In this document: positions 58,155 through 64,000 of the stretch, piece by piece | Numbering within the stretch: the stretch's first letter is position 1 | Layout: every line of letters begins with the position of its first letter | Origin: Polytrichum commune | Taxonomy: Eukaryota; Streptophyta; Polytrichopsida; Polytrichales; Polytrichaceae | Length of the DNA stretch: 64,000 nucleotides | Assembly: GCA_950295325.1 (NCBI GenBank) | Contig: OX485803.1 | Coordinates: 71,253,554-71,317,553, forward strand | Direction of reading: 5' to 3' | Notes under the pieces: generated by a model | Told to the model about the DNA's origin: nothing | Database searches by the model: none | The model's input: only the letters and a program-made list of their open reading frames with translations | Program-made: the position numbers and the translations under genes

Positions 58155-58800
58155 ATCAAACAATCAAAATTGTGATCTATCAAAACTGTCAATGTCTCTC
58201 TCTCCAACCTCGTCTCAGCCTCAAGAAAGTTTCTATCAAGGTTTCTTTCATCCTCTGAGGATTGTTTCAACTTAGCAATAATTATAAAGAGATGTGTCGA
58301 TATGAACAAAGCTGCCAGGGATGGATAATTGTGCTGCTCAAGGGCTTGTGTATGTAAAACCTAGCCTCGAACACAAAACCCAAGGCTTGAGTACGCTGAC
58401 AATTACTACATCTCAATGGGGATATTTTTGAGTATTAGGGTGTAGGAGACCATCACACAGGATGGGTGTTTTCCAAGTTTGGAACCATGGCCAAAAAGAA
58501 GAGTACTGTAATCATCAAAGAATTTGGTCGATGGACCTATGTTAACAACCTCGGAATTAGACATTATGATCAAAGGATCAATAGTTGTATTGTATCAGAA
58601 CTGTCAAGGTCTTCCCCTCCAACCTCGTCTCAATCTAAGTCTTACTGACTGCCGGGTTTAGGTATCCATCCTCGATCGAATGAGGATATTAATCAAACCT
58701 TCTTTCCATCCTTGTACCATAGTCTTGGATACAGATTGGCGAATTTAAACTAAGTAATAATTACAAAGACATGTGTCGATCGATATGAAACAAAGCTGCG
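58155..58800. repeat. Imperfect duplication downstream of the F-box gene
   Basis: Copy 1 (about 58180-58325) and copy 2 (about 58595-58815) share AACTGTCAA, CCAACCTCGTCTCA, TAATAATTA, ATGTGTCGAT and AACAAAGCTGC in the same order. Copy 2 has an extra internal insertion. Confidence 0.65.
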
Positions 58801-58835
58801 AACGACGGATGGATGATTGTCTTTCTCTATCCTCA

Positions 58836-60215
58836 TCAAGGGCGAGTATCAAACCTCGGCTTAAACACGAAGCCGCCTAAGATATCCTCTACATCACCGA
58901 AACTCGCACTGATCCTCGGCAAAACACTCCACTTCTGCGACGACTTTTCATACATCACCAGCTGATGCGGCTCCAGATCCTCCCACTGCGGTGCGAAGTG
59001 CAACGGCTCGGTCCCAAGCAACAATACAACCTCCTCTGTCAGAAACAAGGAGGTTTTCTCATACATCCTTAAGACCTTAGGAAACGCACAAACCTTACAC
59101 CACTCCACCTCCAGCCGCTGCCATATCCCTTCCTTCCTCGGCGCATTACAGCACATGAACAAGCTCCCTTTGCTCTCCATAATCCAGCACTTATCCCCCT
59201 CACACAACTGCTCCAAGCACGACCTCGGTTGCAGCGCCGGCGGGTACATCAACCTCCGGATGCGGTTCGTGTTCGTGTCTATGGTGGCTAACCCTTTGTA
59301 ATCCTCGCCCTCGAACAGCTGGTAGTAAGAAAACAGCTGCGGAGGTTTCTCCGCCTGGACCCACGTATCGCTCCCGGAATCGTAGACCTCGATCACCAAA
59401 CCTCCGTCGGATGTTTCCGACCTCCCTACCAATGTGATGCAATACCTCGATGTTGACTTCGCCGAAGCAGCTTCCACCGTCACCATCGCCATGTGCACGA
59501 GGTCGGGGAACTCGCATAAGGTTAAAGTTGGAGGAAGCTGCCGCCATGTCTGCGTCATAGGGTTGCATATGAGAAGCTCCAGGCGAGAATCAGGAGCTTG
59601 ATTAGGATCTTTAGCGTAGCAGAGTAATCCTCCTGCGGTTGCGAACGGGCCTCGAAGCTCGAGGACATCATCACGTGAGCAGTTTGATGATGTTGATGAT
59701 GATGAGCTTGGAAATGGCCAAGTTGATCCAATGTGGAACTTACACCATTCGTGTGTGCGAGAGTCTAGTAACCAAACCTCCTGCTGCGAGAAAGGGATCT
59801 CGGGGTTGTGATGACGTTTCTTCTTCACCAGAGCGAACTGTGAAGCTCCCTGGTGTGTTGTGTTGTTGGAGAGGAAGTCTGTGCAGTTCCAGTGTTTGTT
59901 GAGTGAGCGCAGGCGAATGGTGCTCTTGATTGGTAACCTGGAGAAGATGAGATGGAGCACGCTCTCAGGCATCTCGCTCCAAATGACAGGGTTAAGACGC
60001 TCCGATTCTTCTTCTTCATCGTCTGCATCATCTTCTTCTTCATCGCCATATTGAGGATAAAAGGAATTGTATCCTTGGTTGTTGGATGTAGAGGGCAGCT
60101 GGTTACCATGTACTGCTGCGATGGTTGGATCAACTCCTTCCGGAAATATATTCCGAAAGTTCTGTTGCAAGTGTGCCAACGGAGTCGGCATGGCGCCTCT
60201 CATCCTAACTTCCAT
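58836..60215 (-). CDS. F-box protein (FBX6/kelch-type), single exon
   Basis: A single exon of 459 residues from ATG at 60215, with an in-frame stop upstream. Residues 58-71 are an acidic run. The F-box spans about 75-112: NPVIWSEMPESVLHLIFSRL, then RLRSLNKHWN. The C-terminal part has beta-propeller-like segments: EVWLLDSRTHEWCKF, LLICNPMTQTWRQLP, IEVYDSGSDTWVQ and LVMYEKSSQKWSVLP. The spacing suits a kelch-like substrate domain. It should act as an SCF E3 ligase adaptor that docks to SKP1 and presents a substrate for ubiquitination; the substrate is unknown. The architecture resembles the plant FBX6/LCR group, but orthology was not established. No frame damage is seen, so it is probably functional. 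Confidence 0.85.
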   Translation of the reverse strand: MEVRMRGAMPTPLAHLQQNFRNIFPEGVDPTIAAVHGNQLPSTSNNQGYNSFYPQYGDEEEDDADDEEEESERLNPVIWSEMPESVLHLIFSRLPIKSTIRLRSLNKHWNCTDFLSNNTTHQGASQFALVKKKRHHNPEIPFSQQEVWLLDSRTHEWCKFHIGSTWPFPSSSSSTSSNCSRDDVLELRGPFATAGGLLCYAKDPNQAPDSRLELLICNPMTQTWRQLPPTLTLCEFPDLVHMAMVTVEAASAKSTSRYCITLVGRSETSDGGLVIEVYDSGSDTWVQAEKPPQLFSYYQLFEGEDYKGLATIDTNTNRIRRLMYPPALQPRSCLEQLCEGDKCWIMESKGSLFMCCNAPRKEGIWQRLEVEWCKVCAFPKVLRMYEKTSLFLTEEVVLLLGTEPLHFAPQWEDLEPHQLVMYEKSSQKWSVLPRISASFGDVEDILGGFVFKPRFDTRP

Positions 60216-60242
60216 CCTCTCACTCAAGCGCTCTCTGTCTTA

Positions 60243-60590
60243 ACCTCTCTGCTGCGGTTTTTGTAACCTCAACAACAAGCTTCACCTCCAGCTTGTTAAT
60301 GCCATGAGCCAATTTGTCTGAGCACCAGCCACCGAAATCAAAACTCCTAACCTCGCATCGATCAACTCCCTCCCCCTCCTCTGCACTTCTATCAACGTCG
60401 CTGCCTTCCGCACTGCACTACCTCTAACTCAATCTTTCTCCGTAACCTCTCTGCTGCAGTTTCTCTAACCTCAACACAACCTTCAGCTCCAGCTTGCCAA
60501 TGCTCTATATGAACCAAGCAATCTAACCTCCTCCCTGCACCGAAACCCAAAACTCCTGACCTCGTATCAATACCTCCCTCCACACATCAG
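60243..60590. repeat. Duplicated leader/promoter segment of the F-box gene
   Basis: AACCTCTCTGCTGC starts copies at about 60242 and 60446, an offset of 204 bp. Both continue with TAACCTCAAC, CTCCAGCTTG, AATGC and AAAACTCCT. The segment lies just upstream of the ATG, so it probably belongs to the 5' leader. A CT-rich tract at 60910-60955 lies further upstream. Confidence 0.75.
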
Positions 60591-60909
60591 CCGGTGAACA
60601 CCTCCTACTATCAAACCAACCTTGTAAATGATCCTACAGAGAAAATGTGGACATTAACCTAGCTGCAACTAGCTGAAGATCAGATGATGTTGAACAAGAT
60701 CAGAACTTAAGTGCAGGCAAACAACTGAAGCTCCTCCAACACATAATCACAAACAGCAGCAGGAAGCCTCTGTGCTCACATGCTAAATTAAACTCTTAGT
60801 CCAGGTTGAACACACGTGTGTGGGAGTTATGGAGTTATGGATCTGCTGCTCTTTGTGTGGAGATCGAGTAGTTAGCATGCAGCAGAAGAGTTTTTTTTAT
60901 TGCAATTAG

Positions 60910-60970
60910 CATCCCTCCCTCCCTCTCCCTCTCTCTCCCTCTCTCTCATCAACATCATCATGCACTCATG
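60910..60970. promoter_or_regulatory. Pyrimidine-rich CT tract in the F-box upstream region
   Basis: CCCTCC and CTCTCT runs are followed by CATCAACATCATCATG. Read on the minus strand this is a GA-rich tract, common near plant transcription starts. A regulatory role is inference. Confidence 0.4.
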
Positions 60971-61469
60971 ATCAATCTGTTGAAACAACAATTCATTCTG
61001 CCTGTGTCTAGAGAGAGTGGAGTAGGAGGAGAAGACGAAGTTATTAAGCTCGATCTAAGTTATTACTGTTCCGTAAGTAAGTCATGATTGGAATGCTGAC
61101 TAGAGCTAGGAAATCGGTGTGGTTGTGTGACGATCAACTATAACTTACCTAGTCAAGGGAAATTTGAAAGCTGTGTTTCTCGGATCGTGTGTCATCTGCA
61201 AAAGGCAATTCTGGAGGCATCCGATGAATGGGGAGAACTGACCGTAAGTTAGTTACAGTAGATGAACCAGTAGAGTTTGAGAAATAACTGGTGGAGGTCC
61301 CAGACATGAGGAGAATTACCGATCATTTTAGAGGAATCTATGGAATATGCCTCAAATTATTAACCCAAAACCAAAAGATGTCAACATGTAACCGCATGGA
61401 CTTGGAAACACTAGGATCTCGACCACTTATGCCCAAAAATCTCCCCAAAGGCATTTTCAAATGGGCCAT

Positions 61470-62255
61470 GGGTAGAGAGAGAGAGGGAATTATCATATAC
61501 GTGTGTACCTCTCATTCATCCAACATAAAAAGTTTTGAAATAGTGTGTGGTCGGGAGGTCATTTTTTTTAAAGTTGATTCGACACTAGAATTAGTTTTAA
61601 AGATTCCGAATTAGTGTACACAAGGTCATTTGAGATGAATCAGCAACACACCTATAGGGGGGTTAAGTTTTCCAATGTTGGATGGATGAGAGGTACCCTA
61701 GTACACGATATATTCCCCTCTCCAGTGTAAACAGTCCAGGTGGGCTTGGGATTCGTGTGTATCCATGTAAACTCAACCGTGGATCAAGGGACTCTAGTAA
61801 AAACGAGTTCCATATAAGATTGAGGGCCAATTCATTCCAACTGGCCTCCCTAGACTAATTTGGGGTCTTTCATGCTATTTTCAAAGTCGTTTTACTATCT
61901 AAAACTAGTCATTTACAAAGTATAATATAATTCACTATGTTTTCAACTTTGCAGCAGATGAGTTTACGTAGACACCATGAATCCATGGCCGTCCCAAGTG
62001 GATTGGTTACATGGGAAAGTGGTAGTTATCACATATGAGCAACCCTCTATAGGTTTGTTGCCATTCATCTCAAACGACCTCAAGTACACTAATTTGGGGT
62101 CTTTTAAACTAACTCCAATGTGAAATCAACTTTAAAAAAAGAAGATTATCACTAAAGTTAAAATAAAAACTCCAAACTACATAGTGTTTCAAGACTTTTA
62201 TATTGGATGAATGAGAGATACACTCGTATTCAATAATTCCCTCTCTCCAGTTATG
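61470..62255. mobile_element. Long-TIR (foldback-like) element, about 785 bp
   Basis: The left arm (61470-61660) and the right arm (62036-62255) are long imperfect inverted repeats. Paired words include GAGAGGGAATTAT with ATAATTCCCTCTC, CTCTCATTCATCCAA with TTGGATGAATGAGAG, and TTTAAAGTTGATT with AATCAACTTTAAA. ATGGGTA flanks both ends in the same orientation and may be a 7-bp target duplication. No coding capacity. Confidence 0.65.
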
Positions 62256-62644
62256 GGTACTAATTAAAGACTCAGTGTTTACTTCTTGTTTCTAAATTAC
62301 TGTGGAATATTGATGCAACGATGTACACACATATGAGCACATTGAAGACAACCTCAAAAAGTCAGTGAGAAAGTGATGCCGGTCTTTTTTCTTTCTTTTT
62401 GAAACTGTTTCGTTTTAGTGGAGGGCTCTTGGAGTCTTGGACTATGTTGTCGGAGTCCATATATAGTAGGCTAGCTCTCAGTTTCATGGGACTTTGGATG
62501 TATGACGAATGTTGTCTAGATTGAGGAGGAGAAACTCATAGATTTGTATGTTGGACGATTGTGAGCTGACAATTGTCAAATTCTGGCTGCTTTACTATTT
62601 GGGGGATATAGTATGACATACGCTCATTACAAAATGACATGCTA

Positions 62645-62963
62645 CACAAAATATGATACTTAGTGTTTGATTATATTTAGTGTTGTTACCACCTTACCAT
62701 GTTCAACACTAATTTTCAATTATTTGACAATTAGTGTTAGACATAAATGTGCCGCTACCTTCCTTACTGCCACCTTTCTTATTATATCCTTTTTTTTCAT
62801 ATCCTTACTAACACTAAATTCAAACATGTAACTTTCACACATTACCATAGTTGATATTTAGTGTTTGAGTTTACATTTAATGTTACTTACTTTCATAGGG
62901 TTATTAATATTTAGTGTATGCGTTCGTATTTAGTGTATCAAACACTACATATCATATTTTGTG
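62645..62963. mobile_element. 319-bp MITE with TA target (copy 2)
   Basis: The same length as the copy at 51764-52082 and roughly 94% alike by eye, in the same orientation, flanked by TA at 62643 and 62964. Both ends are intact. Confidence 0.92.
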
Positions 62964-63107
62964 TAGTTGTTATGGGTTGTAGTTGTTATGGGTTGTGGTT
63001 GTTTGTGTGCTTCACAAATTTTTTTAAATCACATCACTTTTGACATATTGATTTGACGAGCTGCAAGCTTTCTTTAGATTTTATAAATTTTAATCCAAGA
63101 CAATCTA

Positions 63108-63591
63108 CACCCTAAACTCCGTAATATCAACCTCCATAATGTCACACACTCTCTAATATCCCGAAACCCTAGGGAATGGATGTGCGTAGTTCAAATCTCA
63201 CTCCTTATTGTCACATTTCTCTCCCTAATATCACAAACTTTGTCATTAATGCATTCCACCCAAGAAGTTAACCGACACCTTCGGATTGCGCCTTGTTTCA
63301 ACATGTGGAGTGTCACATTCTTATTCTTATTCTCCTTCTTCTTATGCCACTTGTTGAATGTTGGGGCATGCGTTTGCCACATTGCCCAGGAAGGCCAAGT
63401 GGAGTGGACCACACTAGCGTAGGTGATGGGAGAACAAATTCAAATTTCCCTCACATCTCCTTTGTGTTATTCCATAATGTCACTTGCTACATTATTTCTT
63501 TAATATCACTCATCCATGTTAACACTACCAAACTCTATAATATCACGTGCACTTTGGTTGCCACAGGCGTGATACTACCAAGTTTAGGATG
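63108..63591. mobile_element. TA-target TIR element (copy B)
   Basis: Left CACCCTAAACTCCGTAATAT, right ATACTACCAAGTTTAGGATG; TA flanks at 63106 and 63592. It is inverted relative to copy A (53927-54823) and lacks the nested hAT-like insertion, so it shows the empty site. Confidence 0.8.
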
Positions 63592-63920
63592 TACAAGAAC
63601 ATGCTATGTGAGTAATTGACTTGCATCATTGGAAACTTATCCTACATCACTTGAAGTCTACAAATGTACCATATTGTTCTTTCATAGACGTAGGATGATT
63701 GCTTAGCCTGGCTCATATCATATGATGGTAGTGATGGTGTGAGTATTACTGATTTTTAATCCATGTATATAGATTACTTTCATTTGGGGATACTTCGATT
63801 TAGCTTCTGGAATCATTGTTATGAGAGATTACTTTATAAAATAGCATGTTTTATCATTACATTAGTCAAACTAGTTTTATCTAGTTTGAGAACTAGTGTA
63901 GCACTTGGTAAATCACACTA

Positions 63921-64000
63921 CACTAAATATGATATTTAGTGTTTGATACACTAAATACGAACGCATACACTAAATATCACTAACCCTATGAAAATAAGTA
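63921..64000. mobile_element. 319-bp MITE family (copy 3), cut by the window end
   Basis: Begins after TA at 63919 with CACTAAATATGATATTTAGT and continues as the reverse complement of the right end of copies 1 and 2. Confidence 0.85.

Noticed and set aside
59200-60133. Additional proteins overlapping the F-box exon
   Set aside because: They are alternative frames of a clearly coding exon with F-box and propeller motifs.

Overview
The window looks like nuclear DNA of a land plant, most probably a moss. Genes are split by short GT-AG introns, non-coding DNA is AT-rich and full of small transposons, and one gene fuses a protein kinase, an NB-ARC ATPase and leucine-rich repeats (LRRs). That kinase-NB-ARC-LRR (PNL) order is described from mosses. 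No bacterial gene layout, rRNA, tRNA or CRISPR array was recognised. All intron boundaries were read by eye.

Layout. 1-2.7 kb: tandem repeats around a small F-box-like reading frame. 2.75-6.1 kb (minus): a five-exon gene related to beta-class amino DNA methyltransferases, with a degenerate catalytic motif and repeat-filled introns; its 5' end was not found. 6.9-9.7 kb: unassigned, retroelement-like DNA. 9.8-13.6 kb (plus): an FCP1/NIF-type HAD phosphatase-like gene broken by a frameshift and a stop. Its introns and one exon carry an 18-bp palindrome.

14.65-29.2 kb is the centre of interest. The minus-strand PNL gene has a kinase exon, an NB-ARC exon and an LRR exon, joined in phase 0. The LRR exon opens into an 11-kb tandem array of about 150 copies of a 72-bp unit, each encoding one 24-residue LRR. 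Only the first 25 repeats are in frame with the receptor. A 13-bp deletion ends the protein, and about 125-130 further units lie downstream. Seven of those carry the same 1-nt deletion, at spacings of exactly n x 72 - 1 bp. The tail is therefore an interrupted but well-conserved LRR reservoir next to an intact immune-receptor head.

29-46 kb is gene-poor. It holds a 600-bp tandem duplication, an unrecognised two-exon gene, a decayed VAN3-binding/FORKED-like fragment and the last three exons of an eIF5B gene. 46-64 kb is a nest of non-autonomous DNA transposons: CACTA-like, hAT-like, TA-target mariner-like and Harbinger-like. There is also a 5'-truncated LINE with a 16-bp target duplication. 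Several insertions are nested, and two have a related empty site inside the window. One intact gene lies here, a single-exon F-box protein at 58.8-60.2 kb (minus), with duplicated flanks.

The genes do not form a pathway. The coherent unit is the PNL receptor with its LRR array.
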